A stretch of 64,000 nucleotides of DNA, from assembly GCA_030710605.1 (NCBI GenBank), contig CP092872.1, positions 10,143,916-10,207,915 on the forward strand, in the 5' to 3' direction. Origin of the DNA: Cordylochernes scorpioides (lineage: Eukaryota > Arthropoda > Arachnida > Pseudoscorpiones > Chernetidae). Positions 1 through 10,879 of this stretch are shown piece after piece. The first letter of the stretch is position 1. Each line of letters begins with the position of its first letter. Made by a program: the position numbers and the translations under genes. The notes under the pieces were generated by a model that did not search any database, had not been told where the DNA came from, and worked only from the letters and a program-made list of their open reading frames with translations.

Positions 1-95
1 TATGCATCGTAAAGCTAGAGGCTGCCTGGCCGGCATTCATAGTTCTTAAAATTAAAGATACTTAAGCCAGTAACTATTTGTATTATCTTTAATTT

Positions 96-168
96 GGGGT
101 CGGTGGACGGATAGTCTAAACCGTTGGTTATCGACCGCTACGACCGGGTTCGATTCCCGCATAGAGCA
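96..168 (+). mobile_element. tRNA-like head of a SINE
   Basis: About 73 bases look tRNA-derived. A T-arm-like hairpin with B box (GGGTTCGATTCCC at 146-158) follows an A-box-like stretch (GTGGACGGATAGTC), and the unit is followed by a T run and an A run. The cloverleaf is imperfect and there is no clear anticodon stem, so I read it as the RNA polymerase III promoter head of a SINE or a tRNA pseudogene rather than a working tRNA. Confidence 0.5.
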
Positions 169-289
169 CTTTTTTCTGATTAAAAAAAAAAAAAGTTCCA
201 AATAGCCCCCGTTCTTTCAAAAGTCCAAACCCCACCAGCGAGTGCAAGTACCAAACGGGGCTCTTGGAACAATTGTAAGTGCATATTCG

Positions 290-339
290 AACTGCTTTTA
301 CATGTGTAGACATGTGGTACACTTACAGTAAAAGCAGTT
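290..339. repeat. Short hairpin
   Basis: AACTGCTTTTAC at 290-301 pairs with GTAAAAGCAGTT at 328-339 around a 26-base loop. It lies in the body of the SINE/PLE mixture; no function is evident. Confidence 0.5.
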
Positions 340-539
340 GCCTACTTCTACCCACCATGATTATAATGACCTGTACCACGTGTACTAGTGATAAGCAAAA
401 AAAAAAATTATCGTTATTTTTAAGAATTATGAATGCCGGCCAGGCGCCTCTATATTTACGATAATCAAGACCAATTTTGATCCCGAGGAGAAATAAAAAG
501 ATTTCCTGCCGAAGTATCTTTAATTTTAAGAACAATGTA

Positions 540-2084
540 TATACTTTATACCGAAAATATATGCATTTAAACTCAAAAATATTTTAGAATCTTACTAGTC
601 ATGTTGATATGAAGTGTATAGCGTACTAAATAAACCACAGAGTACGGTTTATAATAACTGTTTTTATTCTTCGATCAAAGAGTAGATTATAAAAATAGTT
701 TTGTGTACAAACATCAGAGGCAGTAGATGGTGTACTGAATTCCTTTCTTACATATATCACAGATTTTGTCTTTTTTTTTTTTTGACCATGAAAAGGAAGA
801 AAAAAAAAGTTGGATACATTAGTTTTAAAAAGAAGTATTTTTTTTTCCAAATAGTTCAAAGAGAAAAATTTGCCTAATATACTAAGTTTAGGCCTAAAAT
901 AAAACTATTATATATTTTTTTCTAAATATATTTTCAAAAACATACTACGCGTTCAAAATTGTGACAATACACATACATATAACACAAATTAATAGCATAG
1001 GTATAGGAGTTCGTATATATATATATTTATATATAGGTAGGTATGTATATATATATATGGTTGTTTATAAGATGAGATGTGTACAAACAGATCGTATTTC
1101 ATATCAAATTGGTACACATGGATAGAAGAGAGCTGGTAATGACAAATGAAACATTTAAAAAAGGAAAATATGAAAAGTTCTATGAACAATATATATCAAA
1201 TTCTAAGAATAAACATACATACAAGTACATTCATAAAATTATTACTTGATTTTTCACATTGATTATTTATAAATACGTTTAGAGAGGACCGTATAAGTGA
1301 TTGTTAAATGTAAAATGGGTAGATGGATGTATGAAGGTATGATGTTGGAAAATTTAATTAATTTTAAAATATTGTTTCTCATAAGATTAAATGCGAGTGT
1401 AAAAGCTTATAGCCGTGAATAAAATTTGTGTCAAAAATATTATACTGTAAATATACCTCTTTTGAAATACTATAAGTGAGTAACTATGTTTAAAAATCAA
1501 AATTTACTTAAGATAACTCAACCTCCAATAAGATACTATCTTTAGTAGGTTTATCTATTTTATCCAGATTTTACCTCCACTTTTATACCAGATTTTTCAA
1601 TTTTTAAGGTGAACAATCTCTTAAGAGATTTAGTAAAGTAATACAAATATTGAAAAATAAGGATTATAATTGACTTAATATGATCTTATTGAATATTTTT
1701 TTTTTCTGCGGAGAATTTATCAATGAAAATAATTTCAAACCCCTTCCAAAATAACCTTCAAATATTACAAACAGTTCGCTGTGTCTAGAAGTGTGAATTT
1801 TAAACTAAAAAGATAAACAAAAATATATTTTTTGTGATAACTATATCAATTCGGTATATTTCAGGATTAAAACGTGTGAAAATTACAAGATATTTGTGAA
1901 AAACCAAAGATACTGATAAGAAAGAAAGAAAGGAGCTATGGTATTCGCGAAGCCACATTCAGTTTCTCAATGACAGAATATATGTAATTTAAAAACTTTT
2001 ACTTTGATGATAGATTAAAGCGATTTTAAAGATTATATTTATTAATAAGATTTTTATTATTATTTTTTCTCATATATATTTATA
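540..2084. other. AT-rich stretch without recognisable gene
   Basis: It holds homopolymer A/T runs and a TA-rich microsatellite at about 1014-1062. No open frame resembles a known protein and I see no transposon ends. Confidence 0.6.
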
Positions 2085-2141
2085 ATTAAATGGCATATTT
2101 TGGATCAAAAATAAACATTTTATTTATTACAAATGCCAATA

Positions 2142-2172
2142 TTTCAATAGGCTATACGCCTAACTTCTTCAG
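2142..2172 (-). ncRNA. Hammerhead-ribozyme-like core (minus strand)
   Basis: Minus strand reads CTGAAGA, then a stem UAGGC/GCCUA with loop GUAUA, then GAAA. This matches the hammerhead consensus CUGANGA - stem II - GAAA, with a few unpaired bases before the stem. Hammerheads are known in Penelope-like retroelements. Stems I and III cannot be confidently paired by eye. Confidence 0.45.
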
Positions 2173-2244
2173 GGCTTTTCTTGTTTTTGAACTGCTTTGG
2201 TTCATCACGCGATCAACCAAAGTAGTTTAAAAACAAGAAAAGCC

Positions 2245-2275
2245 CTGACGAAGTTAGGCGTATAGCCTATTGAAA
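2245..2275 (+). ncRNA. Hammerhead-ribozyme-like core (plus strand)
   Basis: CTGACGA at 2245-2251, stem UAGGC-GUAUA-GCCUA, then GAAA at 2272-2275. It is the mirror partner of the core at 2142-2172. Confidence 0.5.
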
Positions 2276-2340
2276 TATTGGCATTTGTAATAAATAAAAG
2301 GTTTTTGTTTTATTTTTGATCCAAAATATGCCATTTAATT

Positions 2341-3112
2341 ATTAATTTCATATGGATTGCTCTATATTCAAGATATAAATTTATATAAAGTAATTTCTTC
2401 TTAAAAATAGCTAAGATGAAAAAAAGCAGAGAAATATTCTTATTCAGTGCTAGGTTTGTGCCAGTAATGTTATAATTCATCTTTTGGTGGTATTCCTTGA
2501 TTATAATATTCGTTCAGAATATTCCTTATTTCTTATAAGAAGAAGAAAAGTTAAAAACATTTATGCAATTAATTCCAGGTATTTTTTAATCAGTTCCCTG
2601 AGTTATAAGTTTATTATGAAAAGAGATGTGAAACCCTTTGAGAGAAATCTTAAAATTCTTATGAGCGAATTAAACTTCGATGTATTCAAGATAATCTTCC
2701 ATAACTGCTTTAGTCTTGAATTTGTATAAAAATTTGTTTATAGCATCAGTATATGATTATGGTTTGAATTATTATTCAATTATAGTTTCAAATATGGTTT
2801 CAATTAATATTTCAATTTATATCTGCATGTTTGAAACGTCAAAACAACGAGGATACATATATATTTCAAAATTATTTTTGCGTTAAATAAGATGAATTCA
2901 CAGGAACAAGAAATAACAGGAACTTGTTATAAGCACCAAAGAGTATTACCATAAAAATGGATTTTTGAAAATTAAAAGATGATTTAAAAGCGCACTGAGA
3001 ATTTGATACTTTTTAAATATAATAAAAAAAGTTGATGATATAAATTGAGGATATAAACAAAATATTAGTGATGAAACGACAAACAATAAAAAAACATCAT
3101 TAGTTATCATTA
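2341..3112. other. AT-rich spacer
   Basis: No gene, RNA or transposon end recognised. The short open frame at 2484-2729 resembles nothing I know. The 12-base target duplication of the next unit sits at 3101-3112. Confidence 0.5.
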
Positions 3113-3199
3113 TCGTAAATATTGAGGCTGCCTGGCCAGCATTCATATTTCTTGAAAAAGAAGATACTTCGGCCAGTAAATCTTTTTATTACCTCGACG

Positions 3200-3228
3200 T
3201 TTCGACAAAAATCTTTTGTCCTCGTCAG
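3200..3228 (-). ncRNA. Hammerhead-ribozyme-like core (minus strand)
   Basis: Minus strand: CTGACGA, one unpaired G, a perfect 7-bp stem GACAAAA/TTTTGTC with loop GAT, then GAAAC. The core bases fit the hammerhead consensus exactly. Confidence 0.55.
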
Positions 3229-3367
3229 GAGTAAACAAAAATTAAACATATTTATTTTTGACTCGTGCTTTAGATGTTGTACAAAATTTTAAATATCGCG
3301 TGAGAACGCCCTTGGAACTTTAGAAAGATTTTTAACGCCTTGCTAAATGTTTAATTTTTGTTTACTC

Positions 3368-3396
3368 CTGACGAGGACAAAAGATTTTTGTCGAAA
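3368..3396 (+). ncRNA. Hammerhead-ribozyme-like core (plus strand)
   Basis: CTGACGA at 3368-3374, the 7-bp stem GACAAAA/TTTTGTC, and GAAA at 3393-3396 followed by CGTCGAGGTA. The last part could form a very short stem III, as in Penelope hammerheads. It is the mirror partner of 3200-3228. Confidence 0.55.
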
Positions 3397-3460
3397 CGTC
3401 GAGGTAATAAAAAGATTTACTGGCCGAAGTATCTTCTTTTTCAAGAAATAGTTATCATTA

Positions 3461-5835
3461 GTTAGTTCAAAAAGATCGAGGTGAAAAATGATGCGACAAA
3501 ATAATCTTTATCATTCAACTGGATATTAATACATAGATAGGTCAATGGTCAAAAAATAGCATTGCCATATTTCACATATGTAGTTTGTTTAGATGACTCG
3601 TTGAAATTTGATAAAACCTAACGAAAACCTTCTAAATTCAAAAATAAAAACAACAAAAAATTAAATTTTATAATCTATATTAACAAATTTGACATTCAAC
3701 TTTGAATATTAAAAGCGTCAAATCATTTTTAACGTGAAAAAGAAGTATTTCTATTTGAAAAATAAAATTAACAATTTCTTTTAATCATCTTAACGCAAAT
3801 TGTATTTGTTTTTAATGAGAGGAATTATTTTTTGGGTATACGAATTTAATCCTCTTCGAAAATGACAACAAAAGTTATTAAAATTACTTAATAACTTTGA
3901 AAAAGTATGTCGAACGCAAAAAAATATTAATTTTTAATTAATTTTACAGAGCGAAAATTCAAAAAAAAAGTTGAATAAATTGGATGTATGTTATCAGTTT
4001 GTTTCTTAAAAAAAAAAAATACCCTATCAGATAATTTAATCGAATTTGCGACGTAATTAAATGCACAAAATCATTTTAATATTTACTTACTTTGAAAATA
4101 TATTAAAAACTAATCTATTTATTGAAGTTAGAGTATTAATAATTAAAAAGAATATATATTTTATAATCCAAAAAATACATTTCAATAAGAAATATTAACT
4201 AAAATAGTTAACTATCTTATACATGGAAAACAAATTTAACAAAAAAATTTACGAAAATCTTCTCTTTTACGTTTGGAGTTAAATAATTGACTAAAATACA
4301 TACAAGAAAAGAACATATAAAATTATTTAAATAAAGTAATAGCATTCAAATATTCTATTTTCATTTTAAATTTGATAATAAGATACGAATTTTTTTTTAT
4401 TTATATATTTTACATTTACAATAACACACCGATCACAAATACACAGACACCGAAATTTTTTCAAAATATTTTTTTTTCCATACGATATTTATAAGATAGT
4501 TTATAATTTTACATTTAAAAATAACAATGATTTTTTTTTACACATTCAGGGCATCTCTTACTCTCTCATTTACATATATATACAATTATACCCAATTAGA
4601 TGAAAATTAACAACTTCACATAGCTTTATTTATAACAAATATGACTAAAAATAAGCAATAAAGGCCTCATTTATATTTTTGAAACTTTCTTTTGCATTTA
4701 ATTTGAATAACAAGTGCGGAAACAATTATTTAACAAATTAACCGTGATATACATATATCTTAAAAAATGATAAATATAAATAGTTTAAATAAAAAACATA
4801 TAAATATTATTTGAAGCCAATGAACACATAAATATAAAACTATTTAAAGATAAATTTCCAAGACACCGAGAAATTTATTTTCTCTCTATTTAAAAAAAAT
4901 CTTACTTGAATTATTTAAAAATAATTTCAGCTTGATATTTTTAAAAAAAAGGTTCACAGGGCCAAAATATACGAATTAAATATATCTTTGACAAATATAC
5001 ATAAAAAATAATTAAAACGACTAACAGTTAATAGAAAAGCATATCTAAACTGTTGATAGAAAGTTAAGACTTCTATCAAAAGGACAAAATTATGTTCCGT
5101 CTCAAAAGAATAATAAACCTAGGACTTTAGCTGCTATTGAAAATTCTATAAAACTTTTACCAGATCAAAATAAGGCCAAAATAAGATTAGAAAAGCATAT
5201 GTTTCGAATTTTAAATTTATTTTAAATAATTTTGATTTTAATACCATATTGAAATTATATTAACACTATACAATTTTCCTATATAAGATAAATTAACAAG
5301 GTTGTTTTTGTTCAACAAATGATTCGTAATTATGAGGACATTTGTTTATTCTGATTTTATTTAATAGCAGATATGTTAGCAAACGTTTTATTCGTATTTT
5401 GGTATAGTTATTAGCCTTTTTTATATTTGCTAAAATGATTCAGAAATAAATTATCTTCAAAATGGCTTTATTTTACGTATATTATCTTTTAAAATAGTCG
5501 TTTGTAAGTTTATTTCAACTTTTACATCTTAAAAAACATGAATTCCTCAAACTCCGCCATGTTTGAGACACTATTCGTATAACCGATTCTGTGTAATACT
5601 TGGAATAAACTAAAAAATAAATATTTGACATGGGTAGATTATATGCACAACTATACAATTCAATATTGTACTGCTTTACATCTGTTTCACGATATTTTCT
5701 TTGAAAAAAAAGTTTTTATTCAAAATGGTATTCTGAAACAAAACTTTCATTTGCAAAATTTGTCGATTTGCATTCTAATAATATAATAAATTTCTTCATT
5801 GTGGAATATCCAATAATTTGTCTAGCACTTAATAA
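3461..5835. other. AT-rich stretch without recognisable gene
   Basis: About 2.4 kb of very AT-rich sequence with short A/T homopolymers. I see no conserved protein frame, tRNA or transposon end. Confidence 0.6.
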
Positions 5836-5935
5836 NNNNNNNNNNNNNNNNNNNNNNNNNNNNNNNNNNNNNNNNNNNNNNNNNNNNNNNNNNNNNNNNN
5901 NNNNNNNNNNNNNNNNNNNNNNNNNNNNNNNNNNN
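5836..5935. other. Scaffold gap (100 N)
   Basis: Exactly 100 N, the usual placeholder for a gap of unknown size. The contigs on either side need not be adjacent. Confidence 0.95.
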
Positions 5936-5954
5936 CTTTTCTGACATTTATTAC

Positions 5955-6655
5955 ACACTAGCGGATGTACCCAGCTTCGCCCGGGTTTTACCAGAGTAAA
6001 AGTTTGTCTAACGAACATTTGTTAAAACAATTCTCTATAAACTTATTTTTAAAAAAAGATATATTTTGATAATTTGAAACTCGTAAATTTGAATCTCTCG
6101 ATAAAGTGAACATTTTTTCCCGGTCCCTTGAAAAATACTCGATAAGTTGAATAAAATCAATATTAATTGGTTCCCTCGGTAATTGGAAGTTAAAGGAATA
6201 GTATCTTGCCTTGGAATTGTATCATTATTCTTGTCTCAAATAAATTGCCGTGTCATTCTGATTTTTGTCTTTCCTAATTTTCTACATTACAAAATCATCA
6301 TTTTATCTATTCTCCCAATATATATGTTGTAGATAAATGATAAAAATAACTTTGACTTGTGCGCAATTAATAGGTAGAAAATCTTACTTTTGATAAATAA
6401 TCTTTAAGATAATAAACTTAGTGATAATAAAACTTATAGATAAAAAAACTTGTTATCCTCCGCTAGGGGGCGCTGCTTGCGAGTTAAATCTACAAATCTG
6501 CAAATAACTCTAAGGATATTCAAGAAATTATTTTTCGAAAACCTTCCTGGGGATATACCTAATAATATCCCAAAATTTCATGGCGATTGGATGTATGGTT
6601 TTGAATCTATAGAGTACACACAGACAGACATTCAATTTTATATATATATAGATTT
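5955..6655 (+). mobile_element. Dispersed non-coding repeat (ACTAGC..CCCGGGTTT family)
   Basis: It starts CACTAGCGGATGTACCCAGC and ends with a run of CAGACAGACATT followed by (TA)n. Related heads appear at 21960, 25011 and 45680. This pattern is common in invertebrate genomes as a non-autonomous element or LINE 3' tail, but I cannot assign its class. Confidence 0.5.
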
Positions 6656-6719
6656 TCCTTTTATAAAAGCAATTATCTGCAATGTAATTAGTCTTCCCAC
6701 ACTGGAAGTATTTACTATG

Positions 6720-7290
6720 TTGGTTTTCACTTCTCTGCTTCTTTTTAATATTCCCTATAGCGTTGATTTCTTTCTGTGGTTGTTAAAGTTTTATTTCTGC
6801 CACATTCATTTTTGCAGTTTCATATGCTAATGCTGTTTCTTGAGACTTTTTAAATCTCAGCTTGCTGTCCATTAGCAAAATCATCAGCAACTGTTCATTT
6901 ATGATGCCACACTGATTCGTCTCGCAATCTGTCTTCCAAATCTGTGAATTCACAAGGTACTACTAATTTATTAGAGCTGCTAAAAATTCTGCTATATTTT
7001 GTCTCATTATATTTCTGTTGCCTTTTTGCATATTTAAATATCTGTGCTATTGCATTTTGTTTAGGATCAAAGTGGTTTTTAATATCAATCCATATTTACC
7101 CAATCTGTTTCCATTTATATTTTGGAGAGATCAGTGATTATTATTTCATAGCTCTCCTTACCATATAATGTGAGGAATATTGACTTCTTTTTTTGCAACA
7201 CTTGTTACATCATTTTCTATCAAATAACACTTGATCCTCTCTAAATAACTTGACAAAGACCATTAGTAGGATTATATTGTTCAATACTTA
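6720..7290 (-). pseudogene. gag: Ty3/gypsy gag fragment
   Basis: Read on the minus strand in shifting frames, the translation shows the usual gypsy capsid landmarks in order: a LTLYGKESYEII segment, a segment with QNAIAQIFKYAKRQQKYNET, the motif EFTDLEDRLRDESVCGI, and a trailing KAL-like helix (ETALAYETAKMN). Gag proteins of this kind form the retrotransposon capsid. Stops and frameshifts mean it is dead. No zinc knuckle, protease or LTR could be tied to it. Confidence 0.65.
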
Positions 7291-7402
7291 CCTTATATTT
7301 TTGTCTATCTTGATTTTTCTGTATTAATCCTTGACGCCACTGTTATGTATTCACTATACTAAATATTCTCAATACTACTAGTCAAGCATTAATATCAATA
7401 TA

Positions 7403-7561
7403 CAGTAGAACCTCCATGAGAGGACACCTCTCTACAAAGGACAGTTTTCATTTGTAAAATTATCATTTTTACCATTTAGCAACTCTCCTGTAATAGGATA
7501 TCTCTCCCTAAAGAGCATTTTGGCTCTGCAATTAGGTGTCCTTTACAGGGAGGTTTTACTG
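7403..7561. mobile_element. pogo/Tigger-type MITE
   Basis: The ends CAGTAGAACCTCC and GGAGGTTTTACTG are inverted, and the element is flanked by TA on both sides (7401-7402, 7562-7563). This is the hallmark of pogo-superfamily MITEs mobilised by a transposase elsewhere. Non-coding. Confidence 0.85.
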
Positions 7562-7689
7562 TATAAAATTCCAATGGCTGATCAAATATTATTAGAAGCA
7601 ATACTGAATGCTGCTACATCACATCATAGTTAATAGTCAAATATTAAATATACAGTATGTGGTCAACGAGAAAATATTAATATTTTACA

Positions 7690-8880
7690 TGATTAACATA
7701 TGGAGAGTTTACCGTGGCCTCTTGAAACTCTTGGGTCTTTGCTCTGTGTATGTACCATTAAGAGCATCCTTGCTCAGTGCTTCATGAAATACCAAGAGCT
7801 GTACAAAGTAGTAACACACCCCACCTCCATGAGGTTCCCCTGCATCAAGTTCGTGCCTCTGAGGACTGATTCATTGGCAGATTCAGGGTGAATTGGGATA
7901 GGGTACAATAACTTAAAGGTGGAGTGTTATTGGAGCGTAGGACAAGTTTACCAAGGTCCAAGAAGGAGGGCCTAAACAGCATCCAGGCTGAGATCACTCC
8001 TGTAGACACTTGTGGGCCAACTGTCTACCCCATGTAAAATGGTCGCTCAGGGCATAAGCATGCATCCGTTCTTACTGGTTGGAAAACTAGGGGGCAGTGA
8101 TGCAGTTTTGGCTGCAGGTTTAAACCCAAGTAGTTTAGGTAGTCTAACCATCAAATGATGTTATTAAAGTTGTTGTGCTGGGAAAGAAGGCTATCCTTAG
8201 CATTGAGATAGTCCTAAGGCAGCTGGCACAGGAAAATGTCCGTTTCCGCCCATCTCCTTGAGTTGAGGGAGTGGACAGAATGATTCCACATGGGTACCTT
8301 ATGTGCTGGTTGACACATTGGGACTTTGGGCTCTATATACTTTTGGAAGTGTCCTTGCGGAGACCAATATGTGCCTCAGAGGACTAATTTATCAGCCAAA
8401 TTTCCAATGGACAAGTTAAGGGAGAAAGTCTTATTAGAAAATAGGACAGATTTAACCAAGTCCAAGCAGGATGGCCAGGACAGAGGCTAGGCTGACAATC
8501 GCTCCTGTAGGTGCTTGTGGGTTGATTAATCAACACTACAAAAAAGATGAGTGCGAGGGACCTAGCAAATGGTCACTCAGTGCATAAGCATACATCAGTT
8601 TTCACTGACCAGAAAACTGAGAAGCAGGGAGGGGTACTGACTTATGGGCCAGGGTGGTCATTTGATCGGAGAATGTCAGAAAAGTTGTGTAGATTAAAGA
8701 ATCTGTCTTCAACATTTAAGCACATTGTGCAAATACCATATTCAAGATTCCCCCCCAGTATAAAATATATAACCAGAATCACCCAATTCAATATTAGAAT
8801 TCTAAAAAGCAGCAGGATTGGGAGGGTTCACAGGGTATTTATAAGGCACATTATATTGCCCAATGTTTGAATTTTTTCTT
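7690..8880. repeat. Two diverged tandem units of about 500 bp
   Basis: Landmarks recur about 504 bp apart: ACCAAGGTCCAAG near 7953 and ACCAAGTCCAAG near 8456, each followed by a CACTCCTGTAG/CGCTCCTGTAG stretch, a GTGGG motif and a CAGGGCATAAGCATG/CAGTGCATAAGCATA motif. The units are roughly a quarter different. The second unit holds a 107-codon open frame (8547-8870) that resembles nothing I know; its right-arm copy is frameshifted after about 70 codons, arguing against coding. This block is more GC-rich than its surroundings. Confidence 0.55.
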
Positions 8881-8889
8881 AATCATTTG

Positions 8890-10430
8890 CCTACTAAAAT
8901 TTGTTCCTGAACTAAACTGTATGGTGTGATAAAAATTAGACAAGCTAAAAAAATCAACAAAAATACAAAACTAGAAATACCACTATAAAACATCACAATA
9001 TAAGAATGTTTGCAGATAAAACACTTGAGTAATTATATGACACAACACATTAATATATTCTTGAATAGATTATATAAGTGGTATTATTATGATTATATTT
9101 ATAACCCAGGTTCATGTTGCACAAAACGCCAACTCTCCTAAAGTGTTATTTAAAATATTCTAGAGCACACATTAAACCATTGTGTACATGCGATGATAAA
9201 TTCAATATTATTTTTAAACCGTTTATATTTTCTTTTTATAAATTTTAATTGAAACGAATATATTTTAAATGAAATTATAGTTTATTGTAGTACAGTGTTT
9301 TTGTTACAGAGATTTTTCATTTAAAAAAGCACATTTTAAATTCTAATAAGGACTTTTTATTTTTGTGTGTATATTAATAGCACATTAAAAAGTTTAATAA
9401 ATATCATATAATAACTATTTTATAGTTTAAAAGCGAATATTTAAAAACTTTTCACAGACTCTGGTTAGCGGCTCATAAATATATTCCGAATTTTCACTGT
9501 AAACACAATTTCTTAGTTCAACAATAAAGCATAATATCAACATTTAAAAGCTTGAAATTGAATTTAATTTGAAATACCAATATTTTAGCATTTAAAATAA
9601 TTGTTATGATTATATGCCAACAATTACAGTTAAATGACATCTCGATTTTTATTCAAACCTTATTTTAAAAGTAGCTTTCGTATTTTAATGATTACAACTT
9701 AATATCGTATCAAAATGTTGTATGCGAATTTATTTTATTGAATAAAATAGATATAAACGTTATTAAATAAAAAAGTGTCAATAATAAAATTTAAATCGGA
9801 ATTTTATTTTTAAGCTTAAAAATATTGTTAGGTATATAATCAATGTCAAAGTTTTATTTTTAAAATATAACTTTTAAAATAAATGTAGTTTTGAAACATT
9901 TAAAAAAGCGTTTTGATATCCAACTTTCAACTTGAAAAATCGTGTTTTAAAATCCAAAAATATTCGCTAATAAACTATAAAATTGTGATATTATACCATA
10001 AATATATGAAATGTTCAAATGTGTTTTTTCAGAGTGCAAAACCTTTAATATGTGCACAAAAATAAATGCGTTCTTATTGAAATCAAAAATGTACTTTAAA
10101 AAAAAAAATGATCTTAACAAAAACATTACTATAAAATAAACTAATTTCATTTTAAATAAAATTGTTTTTCTCGATTAAAAATATGAAAAGAAAACATAAT
10201 AATGTTAAAGTGCCAAATCAAATCGAAAATATCGCTTAAAAATGAAGATGTAGTTATTTAGCTTAAAATTGTGTCTTATTATAAAGCGCAAAATCTTTAT
10301 TTACATGTTTAAGTATAAAGTGTAAATACCCATAATTATCACTTTCAATATATATTTTCTTAAACTTTTTAAATCGCTTTATTAAAAGGAATCATCAAAA
10401 TGTATTTACACTTATAATATATATAGATAT
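8890..10430. repeat. Old AT-rich inverted repeat
   Basis: Sequence at about 9230-9465 reappears inverted at about 9955-10185; both contain TTTTAAATGAAATTA, a TTTTTGTTA stretch and TTTATAGTTTA..AGCGAATATTT. The arms are strongly diverged, suggesting an ancient foldback-type insertion. No protein is recognised. The mirror copy lies at about 61815-62790. Confidence 0.5.
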
Positions 10431-10644
10431 GATGCACTAGCGCGCCATCTGTTATCAAAATTCGAAACTATTTTAAACGCGTAAGATTCTTTTTGAAATT
10501 AAACAATTTCAATTATCAAAGCCAGGCCCTCCCTTTAATTTTTTCATTGCAGTAAGGGCAGTAGAAATTGCTTAATTTTAAAAAGAATCTTACGCGTTTA
10601 AAATAGTTTCGAATTTTGATAACAGATGGCGCGCAAGTGCATCG
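10431..10644. mobile_element. Hairpin MITE (about 214 bp)
   Basis: The ends GATGCACTAGCGCGCCATC and GATGGCGCGCAAGTGCATC are inverted, and the pairing continues inward through TTACGCGTTTAAAATAGTT. The centre is a short GGCCCTCCCTTTAA segment. The right-arm copy is at 61355-61566 and a broken end copy at 42964-42996. Confidence 0.75.
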
Positions 10645-10879
10645 TAATATCAATTCTAATACTTATAATATTACTTCCACATATTTTATAAGTTATATAT
10701 ATTAACACACAATATATAATTTAGCGGGTTATATTGCCCAGCTATACTTGCAGACCTCTTTATGGCAGACACCAATCCAGAAGAGGACATTCATTCCAAC
10801 AAGGGCACCTCGGTTGGCCGGTATTGTGATAAGGGTGTACTGACCGATCTGATCTGCTCCATGGAAAAGACACCACCAC
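10645..10879. other. Unassigned spacer before solo LTR
   Basis: It contains a moderately GC-rich segment (10725-10875) that is conserved in the right arm at about 61130-61280. No gene is recognised. ACCAC at 10875-10879 is the left copy of the next insertion's target duplication. Confidence 0.4.

Larger units (their letters stand above)
1..535. mobile_element. Penelope-like repeat unit, rearranged
   Basis: The head motif at 6-40 (TCGTAAA..GAGGCTGCCTGGCC..GCATTCAT) recurs inverted at 425-462 and again at 3113-3147. The tail at about 485-533 (TGCCGAAGTATCTTTAATTTT) matches the tail of the unit ending at 3448. The unit therefore belongs to the same family as 3113-3448, but its hammerhead-like core is degenerate (CCCGAGGAG near 482) and its middle is occupied by a tRNA-like SINE. 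It has no coding capacity. The left end may lie outside the window. Confidence 0.55.
2085..2340. mobile_element. Palindromic Penelope-like unit with paired hammerhead-like cores
   Basis: Two arms of about 118 bases or more are inverted around a 12-base loop (2203-2214). Each arm carries the same hammerhead-like core, so the unit would present one on each strand. The arms are near-identical apart from CTGAAGA versus CTGACGA in the core. The layout resembles 3113-3448 and 29259-30303. I could not fix a clean target-site duplication. Confidence 0.6.
3113..3448. mobile_element. Penelope-like palindromic insertion with 12-bp target duplication
   Basis: The insertion is flanked by TAGTTATCATTA at 3101-3112 and again at 3449-3460. 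It consists of a one-sided extension (3113-3147, 35 bases, containing GAGGCTGCCTGGCC) followed by an inverted repeat (3148-3448) whose arms each carry a hammerhead-like core. Variable-length target duplications, inverted terminal arrangements and a one-sided extension of about 34 bp are described for Penelope elements. No reverse transcriptase is present, so this is a non-autonomous or severely 5'-truncated copy. Confidence 0.65.

Noticed and set aside
96..168. Functional tRNA gene
   Set aside because: The T-arm is good but no acceptor or anticodon stem pairs convincingly; it fits a SINE head or pseudogene better.
1014..1062. Structured element in TA-rich run
   Set aside because: Simple microsatellite.
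3461..5835. Promoter or regulatory elements in AT-rich spacers
   Set aside because: TATA-like strings are expected by chance at this composition; none is tied to a gene.
5716..6018. Frame of 100 codons across the first gap
   Set aside because: About a third is undetermined sequence and the rest has no recognisable similarity.
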